From contig CAKNFP010000001.1 in assembly GCA_930633525.1 (NCBI GenBank), positions 2,520,001-2,584,000 on the forward strand: DNA of 64,000 nt, read 5' to 3'. The translations under genes and the position numbers were made by a program. How positions within the stretch are numbered: the first letter of the stretch is position 1; each line of letters opens with the position of its first letter. This document shows positions 17,402 to 26,495 of this stretch, in pieces. The notes below the pieces were generated by a model that saw nothing but the letters and a program-made list of their open reading frames with translations, did not search any database and was not told where the DNA came from. Origin of the DNA: Hyphomicrobiales bacterium (lineage in GTDB: Bacteria; Pseudomonadota; Alphaproteobacteria; Rhizobiales; Beijerinckiaceae).

Positions 17402-19150
17402 ATGGACCTTAGAGGCGTATGGGGCACCGGAACCGCCTGGCTGCACCAACCATTTTCGCGTAATCAGCTGACCATAGCCAGACTGCGTCTCGCATCGGGT
17501 CTCGTCCTCTTCACATTCGCCCTCACCCATTTCGTGAACAACGCGCTCGGCGTTGTCGACCTCGTATGGATGGAGGCTTTCGACGTCGTGCGGCGCGCCT
17601 TCTGGCGCTCGGTACCCGGCAGCGTGCTGCTCTATGGCTCGCTGGTCATGCATATAAGCCTCGGCCTGTGGAAGCTGGTGCGGCGCACGACATGGCGCAT
17701 GCCGGTCGGCGAGGCGCTTCAGCTCATGCTCGGCCTCGCCATTCCATTCTGGCTGCTGCAGCATATCCTCGCCACGCGAGGCATGAACCTGCTCTACGGT
17801 CTCGACGACCGCTATGGGAATGTCTTACGGAGCATGTGGCCCGGTCTTGCCGTGCAGCAACCGGTGCTGCTGCTGATCGTTTGGCTGCATGGCTGCATCG
17901 GGTTGCACTTCTGGCTCTCGACGAAAGCCTTCTACGCGCGGCTTGCCCCCTGGCTCCTCTCCCTTGCGGTGCTTGTCCCCGCTCTCGGCATCCTCGGTTT
18001 CACGGAAAGCGCCCGCCGGCTGGAGGCCAGCACCCCGGGCAGCGCGCTCACCCCGCAGCAGGCACAAGATCTGGAGAAACTGACCAGTGTTGGCGTTTCC
18101 ATCCTCCTCGCCTTCGCTGGCGGCGTGCTGTTGGTCCTCGCGGCGCGGCTCGTCATCGCGCGGATACGCCCGGGCTTCTCAATAAACTACACCGGCTTGA
18201 AGGCCGTCCGCGCGCATCCCGGCCCGACACTGCTGGAGATCAGCCGTGCGAACGGCATCCCCCATGCAGCCGCCTGCGGCGGGCGGGGCCGTTGCAGCAC
18301 CTGCCGTGTTTTGATCACCGAGGGACTGGAGAACCTTCCGCCTCCGCTGGCGGGCGAGGCGGCGGCGCTGGAGCGCATCAACGCGCCGACAGGCGTACGC
18401 CTGGCTTGCCAGATCAGGCCGACCCACTCCCTGACGCTTCGTCGCCTGGTCGTGATCGCCGAGCCCGAACCGCCGGGAACCCGTGCCGATCCGTATCGCT
18501 GGGGCATCGAGCGCCGTGTCACGGTCATGTTCACGGATCTGCGCGACTTCACCGCACTGACCGAGCGCATCTACCCCTACGACTCGGTGTTCCTGCTCAA
18601 CCGGTATTTCGAGCTGATGTCGGACGCCATCCGTTCCCACGATGGCATCGTCGACAAGTTTCTCGGCGATGGCATCATGGCGCTGTTTGGCATCGCTCCC
18701 GCGCAAGGCGCCGGCAGCCGCAACGCTCTTCTCGCCGCCCGCGCCATGCAGGCCGCCCTCGACGAGATCAACCGCGAGTTCGCCACGACCCTGCGCCAGC
18801 CCCTGCGCATGGGGATCGGGATTCACACGGGACCCGCGGTCCTTGGGCGCGTCGGCGCCGCGACCGAGCTATCGACGAATGGTCGCAACAATGGCGCCCT
18901 CACAGCTCTCGGCGATACCGTCAATACCGCGAGCCGGCTCGAGGCGATGACCAAGGAATTCAAGGCATTTGCGGTGGTGTCCGAATCCGCGCTCGCCGGT
19001 TCGGGGCTCTCGCTCGACGGCTGTGCGCAACATGAGATCACGGTGCGCGGCCGGCGAAAGACCGAACACATCTACGCCGTGACCGACTTCGCGGTGATGG
19101 CAGAGAAAGCGGGCGACAAGCAGCCGCCAGCGCTGGCCCCGCAAGGCTAA
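17402..19150 (+). CDS. Membrane adenylate cyclase with cytochrome b-like anchor and [2Fe-2S] ferredoxin domain (CyaC-like)
   Basis: This 582-residue fusion has three parts. Residues 28-255 form about six membrane helices resembling the succinate dehydrogenase cytochrome b anchor, with histidines 43, 84, 121, 163 and 169 as candidate heme ligands. Residues 262-352 are a plant-type ferredoxin domain; Cys292, Cys298, Cys301 and Cys336 follow the C-x5-C-x2-C-xn-C pattern. Residues 370-560 are a class III cyclase domain: Asp379 in VMFTDLRDFTALTE and Asp423 in FLGDGIMALFG bind metal, and GDTVNTASRLE carries the transition-state Asn508/Arg512. Sinorhizobium CyaC, a quinone-responsive cyclase with a diheme anchor, is the nearest described relative I know. 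cAMP output controlled by respiratory redox state is inferred. Confidence 0.88.
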   Translation: MDLRGVWGTGTAWLHQPFSRNQLTIARLRLASGLVLFTFALTHFVNNALGVVDLVWMEAFDVVRRAFWRSVPGSVLLYGSLVMHISLGLWKLVRRTTWRMPVGEALQLMLGLAIPFWLLQHILATRGMNLLYGLDDRYGNVLRSMWPGLAVQQPVLLLIVWLHGCIGLHFWLSTKAFYARLAPWLLSLAVLVPALGILGFTESARRLEASTPGSALTPQQAQDLEKLTSVGVSILLAFAGGVLLVLAARLVIARIRPGFSINYTGLKAVRAHPGPTLLEISRANGIPHAAACGGRGRCSTCRVLITEGLENLPPPLAGEAAALERINAPTGVRLACQIRPTHSLTLRRLVVIAEPEPPGTRADPYRWGIERRVTVMFTDLRDFTALTERIYPYDSVFLLNRYFELMSDAIRSHDGIVDKFLGDGIMALFGIAPAQGAGSRNALLAARAMQAALDEINREFATTLRQPLRMGIGIHTGPAVLGRVGAATELSTNGRNNGALTALGDTVNTASRLEAMTKEFKAFAVVSESALAGSGLSLDGCAQHEITVRGRRKTEHIYAVTDFAVMAEKAGDKQPPALAPQG

Positions 19151-19167
19151 GGCCTTGTTTCGCTAGT

Positions 19168-20412
19168 TCACTTCAGTGAAACGCTGTTGTTGGCATGGCG
19201 CAGCACATAGCCGCCGAGCTCGAGCTCGACGATCGCGCGCTGGATCTCGCGCGCCGCGAGCCCCGATACGCGGCCCAGATCATCGAGCGGGACCGGTTGT
19301 GGACCGAGTAGCGCGAGAAGATGCCGGCCGTGGGGCGAATGACCATCCGCGAGCGGAACGCCAGAGGCTTCGGACATGCGCTCGCCCTCTTCCTCCTCGG
19401 TGTCGCCCCCCTGCACCGCATAAGCCCGGTGGATCGGCACGGCGGGTGGCGGCTCGATATCGAGCCCCTCAAGCTCGTCCCACAGGGGCTCGCCACTTTG
19501 GTCAGCGGCGGGCTCATTCCAGGCCCCCGCCGGTCGGATATCTTGGCCGACAAGCGGGGCAAGCGCGCTCACGACATGATCCGGATCGGCACACAGCGTC
19601 GCGCCGTCACGGATCAGGTCATTGGTGCCCTCCGCTCGCGGATCAAGAGGCGAGCCAGGCACCGCGAAAACCTCCCGCCCTTGCTCCGCTGCAAAACGCG
19701 CGGTGATGAGCGAGCCGGAGCGGCGCGCCGCCTCCACGACCACCACGCCAAGGCAGAGCCCGGACACGATGCGGTTGCGGCGTGGAAAGTCGCGCCCCCG
19801 GGGTTCATAGCCCATCGGCATTTCCGAGAGCACGGCGCCGGATTCGAGGATGCGCATGAGCAATGCCTCGTTCTCCGCCGGATAAATCCTGTCGTGACCA
19901 CCGGCCAGAACCGCCACGGTCCCTGATGAGAGGCTCGCCGCATGGGCGCGCGTGTCGATGCCGCGCGCCAACCCCGATACGACGGCGAAGCCCGCAGCAC
20001 CCAATCCCGCAGCCAAGCGCTCCGTGAATTTCAAGCCAGCGGCCGAGGCATTGCGTGAACCGACGATCGCCACCATCGGCCGGCTCAGCGTCGCGGCCTC
20101 GCCGCGCATGGCGACAAGCGGCGGCGCGGAGTCGATCTCGCGCAGAGGTGCCGGATAGTCCGCCTCGCCGAGCGCAATGAAACGCACACCGGATCGCCGG
20201 GCGGTCGCCATCTCCCGCTCGGCTTCCGCTGGTGTCACGATGCGAAGGGTTCGGCCGCGACGCCGCGCGATCTCCGGGAGTGCCGCGAGTGCCGCGTCGG
20301 CGCTGCCGAACCGGCTGAGCAAAGAACGAAAGCTGCGCGGCCCTATGCTTTCGGACCGCATGAGCCTGAGCCAGCTCAGGCGCTGATCATCATTGAGACT
20401 AAGTCTCCCCAC
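19168..20412 (-). CDS. dprA: DNA-processing protein DprA (Smf)
   Basis: DprA binds incoming single-stranded DNA during transformation and loads RecA. The 414-residue protein has an N-terminal SAM-like helical region (to about 75), a central Rossmann fold with [13 protein letters not shown] and [29 protein letters not shown], and a C-terminal winged helix (about 345-414). An acidic linker ([13 protein letters not shown]) joins the two. The start is GTG 20412. The order pyrB-pyrC-plsY-dprA on one strand is conserved in many alphaproteobacteria. Other competence genes are not in the window, so transformability cannot be judged. Confidence 0.95.
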   Translation of the reverse strand: MGRLSLNDDQRLSWLRLMRSESIGPRSFRSLLSRFGSADAALAALPEIARRRGRTLRIVTPAEAEREMATARRSGVRFIALGEADYPAPLREIDSAPPLVAMRGEAATLSRPMVAIVGSRNASAAGLKFTERLAAGLGAAGFAVVSGLARGIDTRAHAASLSSGTVAVLAGGHDRIYPAENEALLMRILESGAVLSEMPMGYEPRGRDFPRRNRIVSGLCLGVVVVEAARRSGSLITARFAAEQGREVFAVPGSPLDPRAEGTNDLIRDGATLCADPDHVVSALAPLVGQDIRPAGAWNEPAADQSGEPLWDELEGLDIEPPPAVPIHRAYAVQGGDTEEEEGERMSEASGVPLADGHSPHGRHLLALLGPQPVPLDDLGRVSGLAAREIQRAIVELELGGYVLRHANNSVSLK

Positions 20413-20507
20413 CCGACAGCTCCCCCTATCGCTAGCCGATCAACTCCTGAAGCAAGAGCGGCTCCCCAGCCCCTCAAGCATCAAACTGCGCGCGCATCCT
20501 CTCCCGG

Positions 20508-21107
20508 CTAGCTCTTGCTGCCGATCCGGCTCTCCTGCCCGGTCATCAGGCGCACGATATTGCCGCGGTGCTTCGCCCATAGGAAGATCGTCAGGACGAC
20601 GAAGAGCGTGGCGGCCGCCGGCTGGTCAGCGATCAGCAGCGCCGGCGCGACGAACGCGCTCGCGATCAGAGCGGCGAGCGACGAAAACTTGCTGAAATAG
20701 GCCACCGCCAGCCACACCGCGGCGAAGAACAGCGCGACCCACATGTTCAGCGCGATCAGGCAGCCGAGGAAGGTGGCAACGCCCTTGCCCCCCTTGAAGG
20801 ACAGCCAGACAGGGAAAAGATGGCCCATGAAGGCCCCGAAGGCCGCCGCCAGCGCCGGCCCCTCCCCCCATTGCGACGCGACAACGATGGCGAGCGTGGC
20901 CTTCAACGCGTCACCGAGCAAGGTGGCCGCAGCGAGCCCCTTCTTGCCCGTACGCAAAACATTGGTGGCGCCGATATTGCCCGAGCCCACCGCGCGGATA
21001 TCGCCGAGGCCCGCCAGGCGCGTGATCACGACCCCGAAGGGGATGGAACCAAGAAGATAGCCAAAAACGGCCGCGACTATGATCGGCCAAAGCTCAGTCA
21101 GACCCAT
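20508..21107 (-). CDS. plsY: Acyl-phosphate:glycerol-3-phosphate acyltransferase
   Basis: PlsY is a multi-pass membrane enzyme that acylates glycerol-3-phosphate with acyl-phosphate, the first step of phospholipid synthesis. The 199-residue protein contains the three conserved loops: GSIPFGVVI followed by [14 protein letters not shown], then [15 protein letters not shown], and finally [19 protein letters not shown]. Start ATG 21107 is preferred over GTG 21113. It lies between pyrC and dprA, the usual alphaproteobacterial position, with a 26-base gap to pyrC. Confidence 0.96.
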   Translation of the reverse strand: MGLTELWPIIVAAVFGYLLGSIPFGVVITRLAGLGDIRAVGSGNIGATNVLRTGKKGLAAATLLGDALKATLAIVVASQWGEGPALAAAFGAFMGHLFPVWLSFKGGKGVATFLGCLIALNMWVALFFAAVWLAVAYFSKFSSLAALIASAFVAPALLIADQPAAATLFVVLTIFLWAKHRGNIVRLMTGQESRIGSKS

Positions 21108-21132
21108 GGCCACTGCCCGCCCCCGCTAAAGG

Positions 21133-22434
21133 TTATTCAGCGTAGCGATGCACGCAACGCCCCGCAACATAAGTCCTCAGCACCCGGCCCTCGAGACGCG
21201 CCTCGTCGAAGGGTGAGTTCTTGCTGCGTGACCTGAGTTCGCGCGCATCCAGCGTATAGGCGAGATTGAGATCGAGCAGAATGAGATCCGCCGGGGCACC
21301 GCGTGCGAGGCGGCCCTGCGGCAGGCCCAGCAGTTCGGCCGGGCGGCTCGTCATGGCCTTCAACAGCGCCGGCAGCTTGATCTGTTCGTTGTGAACGAGC
21401 CGCAGCCCCACGGACAGGAGCGTCTCAAGCCCGATGGCGCCGTCGGCCGCGTCGGCGAAGGGCAGCCGCTTCGTCTCGACATCCTGCGGATTGTGATCCG
21501 AAACGACGACATCGATCGCGCCGCGCGCCAAGGCTTCGATCATCGCCATCCGGTCGGTCTCGTGCCGCAAGGGCGGCGCGAGCTTGAAGAAGGTGCGGTA
21601 ATCACCGATGTCGAATTCGTTCAGCGCCAGATGGTTGATCGAGACGCCGCAGGTCACGCCGAGGCCCGCATCCTTTGCCCGCTCGACCACCTCGACCGAA
21701 TCCGAAGTCGTGATCATCGCCGCGTGGTAGCGTCCGCCGGTCAGCCGGAGCAAACGCAGGTCACGCTCCAGCATGATGATTTCTGCCTCGCGCGGCACCC
21801 CGGCCAGCCCCAGCCGGCTTGCACGCTCGCCAGCGTTCATCACCCCGTCGCCGACGAGATCGGGATCCTCGGTGTGGTGGAGTATCAGGGCATCGAGATC
21901 GCGCGCGTAGGTCAAGGCCCGGCGCATGATCTGGGCGTTGGTGACCGAGCGCGCGCCATCGGTGAAGGCAACCGCGCCCGCCTGCCGCAAGAGGCCGAAC
22001 TCGGTCATTTCCTTGCCGGCGAGCCCCTTGGTGAGCGCGGCCGCCGGGCAGATATTGACGATCGCCGTCTCGCGGGCCCGCCGTTGCACGAATTCGACGA
22101 TGGCAGGGTCGTCGATGATCGGATTGGTGTCAGGCATGCAGACGATGGTGGTGACACCACCGGCGGCAGCGGCCTCGCTCGCGGTCTTCAGCGTCTCGCG
22201 GTGCTCGGCCCCCGGCTCGCCGACGAAGGCGCGCATGTCGACGAGGCCGGGGCTCAGCACATGGCCTTTGCAATCGACGATCTCGGCACCTTCCGGCACG
22301 CCGGCGGCTGCGCCCCAGGCGATATCCTTGATGACGCCATCCTCGATCAGCAGCGAGCCATGGCCGTCACGCCCCGTTGCGGGATCGACCAGACGCACGT
22401 TGTTGAACAGGATGGGCGGATGGGCCGAAGCCAT
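21133..22434 (-). CDS. pyrC: Dihydroorotase-like protein, probably non-catalytic (PyrC')
   Basis: The 433-residue amidohydrolase-fold protein aligns over its length with class I dihydroorotase. Active enzymes read VDMHVHxREPG; here the segment is VDMRAFVGEPG, so both zinc-binding histidines are replaced (Arg68, Phe70). Some later ligands remain, for example LILHHTED and the Asp in VVSDHNPQD. Pseudomonas has a comparable inactive PyrC' that is needed to assemble aspartate transcarbamoylase, and pyrB is directly upstream here with a 42-base gap. I infer a structural role; a separate active dihydroorotase would be needed elsewhere in the genome. No frameshift explains the change. Confidence 0.9.
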   Translation of the reverse strand: MASAHPPILFNNVRLVDPATGRDGHGSLLIEDGVIKDIAWGAAAGVPEGAEIVDCKGHVLSPGLVDMRAFVGEPGAEHRETLKTASEAAAAGGVTTIVCMPDTNPIIDDPAIVEFVQRRARETAIVNICPAAALTKGLAGKEMTEFGLLRQAGAVAFTDGARSVTNAQIMRRALTYARDLDALILHHTEDPDLVGDGVMNAGERASRLGLAGVPREAEIIMLERDLRLLRLTGGRYHAAMITTSDSVEVVERAKDAGLGVTCGVSINHLALNEFDIGDYRTFFKLAPPLRHETDRMAMIEALARGAIDVVVSDHNPQDVETKRLPFADAADGAIGLETLLSVGLRLVHNEQIKLPALLKAMTSRPAELLGLPQGRLARGAPADLILLDLNLAYTLDARELRSRSKNSPFDEARLEGRVLRTYVAGRCVHRYAE

Positions 22435-22476
22435 GACACACCTCATGCTGGCGTTTGGACGCCGTTTCCTAAAAAC

Positions 22477-23436
22477 TCAGGTATTCGGCAACTGGCTGCC
22501 AAGCGCCTCAAGAACCGCCATACGGACGGCGACGCCCATTTCAACCTGTTCGCGGATCAAGGATTGCGCGCCATCCGCGACCTCGGAGTCGATTTCGACA
22601 CCGCGGTTCATCGGCCCGGGATGCATGACGAGCGCATCGGGTTTGGCGAGAGCCAGCTTCTCGCGATCAAGCCCGAAGAAGTGGAAATATTCCTTCACGG
22701 ACGGCACGAAGGAGCCATTCATGCGCTCGCGCTGGAGCCGCAGCATCATGACGATATCCACCCCGTCGAGCCCCTTGCGCATATCGGTGAAAATCTCGAC
22801 CCCGAAACGATCGAGCCCGACCGGCAGGAGGGTCGAGGGGCCGATGCAGCGCACGCGGGCGCCGAGCGCCTGCAGGAGAAGGATGTTGGAGCGCGCCACT
22901 CGTGAATGCAGGATGTCGCCGCAGATGGCGACCACCAGCCCCTCGATCCGCCCCTTGTTGCGGCGGATGGTGAGCGCATCCAGCAGCGCCTGGGTCGGAT
23001 GCTCGTGGACGCCGTCGCCGGCATTCACCACCGAGCAGTCGACCTTGCGGGCAAGCAGATGCACCGCCCCGGCCGCCTGATGGCGCACGACAATGATATC
23101 GGGGCGCATGGCGTTCAGCGTCGCCGCCGTGTCGATCAGCGTTTCGCCCTTTTTCACCGAGGAAGAGGCCACCGACATGTTCATGACATCGGCGCCGAGC
23201 CGTTTCCCGGCGAGCTCGAAGGATGATTGCGTTCGCGTGGAGGGCTCGAAGAACAGATTAATCTGCGTGCGTCCGCGCAGCGTCGCCCGCTTCTTCTCGA
23301 CCTGCCGGCTGACTTCGACGGCGGCTTCTGCCCGATCGAGCAGACCGACGATATCGGCGGGTGTCAGCCCCTCGATGCCGAGGAGATGGCGATGGGGATA
23401 CTCGCGGGGGCGATCGGCGGCGCGTGAAGCTGTCAT
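22477..23436 (-). CDS. pyrB: Aspartate carbamoyltransferase catalytic subunit
   Basis: PyrB condenses carbamoyl phosphate with aspartate, the committed step of pyrimidine synthesis. The 319-residue protein has the carbamoyl-phosphate motif FEPSTRT at residues 63-69. [20 protein letters not shown] and the aspartate-binding RLQRERM follow in order, and it ends with [14 protein letters not shown]. No pyrI regulatory subunit is nearby. It is the first gene of the pyrB-pyrC-plsY-dprA group, divergent from rpmG. Confidence 0.97.
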   Translation of the reverse strand: MTASRAADRPREYPHRHLLGIEGLTPADIVGLLDRAEAAVEVSRQVEKKRATLRGRTQINLFFEPSTRTQSSFELAGKRLGADVMNMSVASSSVKKGETLIDTAATLNAMRPDIIVVRHQAAGAVHLLARKVDCSVVNAGDGVHEHPTQALLDALTIRRNKGRIEGLVVAICGDILHSRVARSNILLLQALGARVRCIGPSTLLPVGLDRFGVEIFTDMRKGLDGVDIVMMLRLQRERMNGSFVPSVKEYFHFFGLDREKLALAKPDALVMHPGPMNRGVEIDSEVADGAQSLIREQVEMGVAVRMAVLEALGSQLPNT

Positions 23437-23672
23437 CTTGAAGTCATCGCTATAGGGGGTTCCGATGCCGGCAACAAGATTGTTCGGTGTATGGCCTTAT
23501 CGCGCCATGTCGCCCTCCTGTCACCTGTGCGTGGCGCGGCATCCCCAGCAGGCTTGACTTCCGCGCGCGAATGCAGCATCTCCAAGGCACGTTGGAGCCG
23601 GGTCCTGTCCGGCCCCTCTCCTATTGCGCGTGCTAACAGCCCAGCGCGACAGATTGCCAAGAGGTTTCCGCT

Positions 23673-23840
23673 ATGGCCAAGGCCACGACCATCAAGATCC
23701 GTCTCGTGTCGACGGCCGATACCGGCCACTTCTACGTGACGAAGAAGAACGCTCGCACGATGACGGACAAGCTGACGATCAAGAAGTATGATCCGGTTGT
23801 CCGCAAGCACGTCGAGTACAAGGAATCGAAGATCAAGTGA
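23673..23840 (+). CDS. rpmG: 50S ribosomal protein L33
   Basis: The 55-residue basic protein reads [20 protein letters not shown], then YVTKKNART, ending in [11 protein letters not shown]. That is the normal length and sequence pattern of L33. It lacks the CxxC zinc pairs, so it is the zinc-independent (C-minus) form. ATG 23673 is preceded by GAGG at 23661-23664. It is a single gene with an intrinsic terminator about 100 bases downstream. Linkage to pleD/divK is common in Hyphomicrobiales. Confidence 0.95.
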   Translation: MAKATTIKIRLVSTADTGHFYVTKKNARTMTDKLTIKKYDPVVRKHVEYKESKIK

Positions 23841-23936
23841 TCGATGCCCCAAGGGGCATCCCGAGGGAGCGGGCTTTCCGAATTGATTGCTGATCCTTGG
23901 GGGTATTGACGGCGTCGCCACGGCGAACGCGATCAC

Positions 23937-23965
23937 AAAAAAGGGCGCCATCGGCGCCCTTTTTT
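23937..23965. terminator. Bidirectional rho-independent terminator after rpmG
   Basis: Six A residues precede the stem GGGCGCC (23943-23949), loop ATC, GGCGCCC (23953-23959) and six T residues (23960-23965). It would stop transcripts from both sides, including pleD read-through. Confidence 0.9.
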
Positions 23966-24308
23966 GTTGCCGAAGGACCAGCCATGCTGACCCCGGAGCG
24001 AAGAATGGTGGCCGGTCGGAAGCGGCATTCGAGGAGGCCACAGAACACCGCTTCCAGACCGGCCGAACCCCACGGGACCCAGGAGATGCGGCGGACCTGA
24101 GCATTCCGTAGGGGAATAACGGGGCAGTCACCATCAAGGCCCACCACGAGTGAACAGTAGCGAAGCCGTTGGCGAAAGCAATGCTTTGCGCGGATTCGCG
24201 GTGCATAAGTCCAGATGAAGGTTAAGCACCCCGCCGCGCTCTCTTGACGTGGCGGAACCCGCTACCCTGAATCGTCCGATCACAGGACCAGTCGAGCAAG
24301 GGCAAGGC
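23966..24308. other. Intergenic region without a supported gene
   Basis: Between the rpmG terminator and the 3' end of pleD I find no reading with a protein-like composition plus a ribosome binding site, no tRNA shape and no strong repeat. Confidence 0.5.
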
Positions 24309-25682
24309 CTAGGCGGCCGCGGCGACGACGCGATTCCGTCCGGCCTGCTTGGCCTGGTAGAGCGCCTGGTCGGCGCGGCGCAGGAGATCGCCGGGAGCCT
24401 GATCGCCCATCAGCCGGGCAGCGACACCGATCGATACCGTGACCTCGACGGTCTGGCTCTCGCCGTTCACCAGGAAGGGCTTATGCTCGATCGCCTCGCG
24501 GATGCGCTCAGCCATCACTTCAGCCGCCTCCAGTGTGGCATCCGGCACCATGACCACGACTTCCTCACCCCCAAACCGCGCCACCACGTCGATACCCCGC
24601 GTCTGGGCGCGGATGCGGTTGGCACATTCCTTCAGGACCTCGTCACCGGCTTCATGGCCGAAGCCGTCATTGACGGCCTTGAAGTGGTCGATATCGAGCA
24701 CCAGCAGTACAAGGGGGCGCGTGCCGAGCGTCGGCGCCTCGAAGGCCCCGGTGAGTCGCGCATCGAGATAGCGCCGGTTGTACAATCCCGTCAGGGGATC
24801 GATAACCGCGAGTTCAAGCGACGCCTGGACGCTGTCGCGCAGCCGATCCGCGAAGCGTTTGCGCCGCATCTGCGTACGCACCCGGGCGACCAGTTCGTTG
24901 CGGTCGACCGGGCGCAGCAGGTAATCGTTCATGCCGATGTCGAGACCGCGCAGAATACGCTCCTTGTCCTCGGCTCGTGCCATCATCAGGACAACAGCGT
25001 TCCTCGTCGATTCGAAAGCGCGGAGCTGGCCACATAGCCTGAGCCCGTCGAAGCCTCCGATATCGAGATTGACGAGGATGACGTCGTAGCTTTCCGTGGC
25101 GGCCCGTGCCAGCGCCTGCTGGGGATCAGCCTCGCAGTCGACGTGATGATAGATGGACAGCGCGGCGGCCAGCCGCTCCGCAGTCGCTGGACGATCCTCG
25201 ATAATGAAGACGCGCGCATTCTGCCCCGTCTCCGCGGTCGCCGAAACGAGGGCGTCCTCAAGCCCGAATTCGCGCGAGGCGATGACCCGCGTTCTCAGTT
25301 CGTCGGTCACCGCCTTCAGCCGCACGAGGCTGCGCACACGGGCGATCAGCGCCATGTCGTCGACCGGCTTGGTCAGGAAGTCGTCGGCGCCCGCATCGAG
25401 ACCGCGCAGGCGGTCGCTCGGCTGATCGAGGGCTGTCACCATCACGACGGGGATATGCACGGTGCTTGGCTGGGACTTGAGCTTGCGACAGACCTCAAAG
25501 CCGTCCATGCCCGGCATCATCGCGTCGAGCAGCACGATGTCGCAGCGATTCTGCTCGCAGATTTCCAGCGCCTCGCGCCCATTCGAGGCGCTGATCACGT
25601 CGAAATACTCAGCCGACAGTCGGGCTTCGAGCAATTTCACATTGATGGGCGTATCATCGACAACGAGTACGCGAGCGGACAT
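24309..25682 (-). CDS. pleD: Diguanylate cyclase response regulator PleD
   Basis: PleD makes cyclic di-GMP when phosphorylated and drives the motile-to-sessile transition in alphaproteobacteria. The 457-residue protein has REC1 with phospho-acceptor Asp53 (IVLLDAMMPGMDG), a degenerate REC2 (about 155-275, with Asn205 at the phosphorylation position: ILVNLDIGGFDG) and a GGDEF domain. The active site is GGEEV (371-375). An RxxD inhibitory site, RGID (362-365), lies exactly five residues upstream, so product inhibition is expected. The domain layout matches Caulobacter PleD. It lies 13 bases downstream of divK and is probably cotranscribed with it. Confidence 0.96.
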   Translation of the reverse strand: MSARVLVVDDTPINVKLLEARLSAEYFDVISASNGREALEICEQNRCDIVLLDAMMPGMDGFEVCRKLKSQPSTVHIPVVMVTALDQPSDRLRGLDAGADDFLTKPVDDMALIARVRSLVRLKAVTDELRTRVIASREFGLEDALVSATAETGQNARVFIIEDRPATAERLAAALSIYHHVDCEADPQQALARAATESYDVILVNLDIGGFDGLRLCGQLRAFESTRNAVVLMMARAEDKERILRGLDIGMNDYLLRPVDRNELVARVRTQMRRKRFADRLRDSVQASLELAVIDPLTGLYNRRYLDARLTGAFEAPTLGTRPLVLLVLDIDHFKAVNDGFGHEAGDEVLKECANRIRAQTRGIDVVARFGGEEVVVMVPDATLEAAEVMAERIREAIEHKPFLVNGESQTVEVTVSIGVAARLMGDQAPGDLLRRADQALYQAKQAGRNRVVAAAA

Positions 25683-25695
25683 GCATGCTCTCCAC

Positions 25696-26067
25696 TCAGG
25701 CGGATTCGAGATAAGTGCGTACTGTCTCTAGAAAGTGTGAAATCGAAATCGGCTTTGAGAGATAGGCCTCGCAACCACCTTCCCGGATCCGCTCCTCGTC
25801 ACCCTTCATGGCGAAGGCCGTCACCGCGATGACGGGGATGGATTTCAGGTCGTCGTCGGCCTTCAGCCAGCGTGTCACTTCAAGCCCGGAAACTTCGGGC
25901 AGCTGGATATCCATGATAATGAGGTCGGGGTGGTCGCTACGCGCAAGCTCCATCGCCTCGATCCCGTTCGAAGTCTTGAGCGTCGCATAACCGTGCGCTT
26001 CCAGGAGGTCGCTGAAGAGCTTCATATTGAGCTCGTTATCCTCGACGATCAGCACCGTCTTGCGCAT
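25696..26067 (-). CDS. divK: Single-domain response regulator DivK
   Basis: DivK is a REC-only protein that tunes the DivJ/PleC/DivL kinases and thereby CtrA activity in the cell cycle. The 123-residue protein starts [18 protein letters not shown], has phospho-acceptor Asp53 in [16 protein letters not shown], the switch Thr in VIAVTAFAM and the conserved Lys in YLSKPIS. There is no output domain. It precedes pleD, the arrangement found in Caulobacter and the rhizobia. Confidence 0.96.
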   Translation of the reverse strand: MRKTVLIVEDNELNMKLFSDLLEAHGYATLKTSNGIEAMELARSDHPDLIIMDIQLPEVSGLEVTRWLKADDDLKSIPVIAVTAFAMKGDEERIREGGCEAYLSKPISISHFLETVRTYLESA

Positions 26068-26204
26068 CAGCCGTTCCCATCATCTAGAGTACATCCCACA
26101 TGTGGGGAGTCCACGCGCGCAAAGCCGTAGTCAGGCATCATTACCATTGACCCGTTGACGAAACGCAAATCCAATCTCCCCCCTTGCCCACCTTTGGACA
26201 CGCC

Positions 26205-26495
26205 ATGGCCCCGCAACGCCCCTCACCGCTTCCAGACCCGGAGGAAATCGCCCTTCGGGCGCTTGGTTTCCTTGCTTCGGACGAAGACCGACTGGAGCGT
26301 TTCCTCGGCACCACCGGGCTCGGCCCGGATACGATACGCGAAAGCGCCAGCCAACCTGGCTTCCTGGCTGCCGTGCTCGATCATCTTGCCTCGGACGAAG
26401 CCCTGCTTTTGACATTCGCGGCCAATCACAGGCTCGATCCCCAGGCAATATCCAGTGCACGGCAAAAACTTGCTGGTCCTGGAGCCCCCCAATGA
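26205..26495 (+). CDS. DUF3572 family protein
   Basis: The 96-residue helical cytoplasmic protein has the pattern [20 protein letters not shown], later [20 protein letters not shown], which I associate with DUF3572 of Alphaproteobacteria. No function is established. ATG 26205 is preferred to an upstream in-frame TTG at 26184. The stop overlaps the dinB start as ATGA (26492-26495), so translation of the two is probably coupled; a link to DNA damage tolerance is inference only. Confidence 0.75.
   Translation: MAPQRPSPLPDPEEIALRALGFLASDEDRLERFLGTTGLGPDTIRESASQPGFLAAVLDHLASDEALLLTFAANHRLDPQAISSARQKLAGPGAPQ

Noticed and set aside
17566..19035. A 489-codon frame overlapping the cyclase gene in another frame
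   Set aside because: Its composition is Arg/Ala/His-rich shadow text; the cyclase, ferredoxin and membrane motifs are all in the chosen frame.
23433..24206. A 257-codon minus-strand frame across rpmG
   Set aside because: It runs through rpmG and its terminator and shows no family pattern.
24241..24270. TTGACG hexamer as a promoter for an unknown small RNA
   Set aside because: No -10 box at suitable spacing and no downstream terminator on that strand before pleD.
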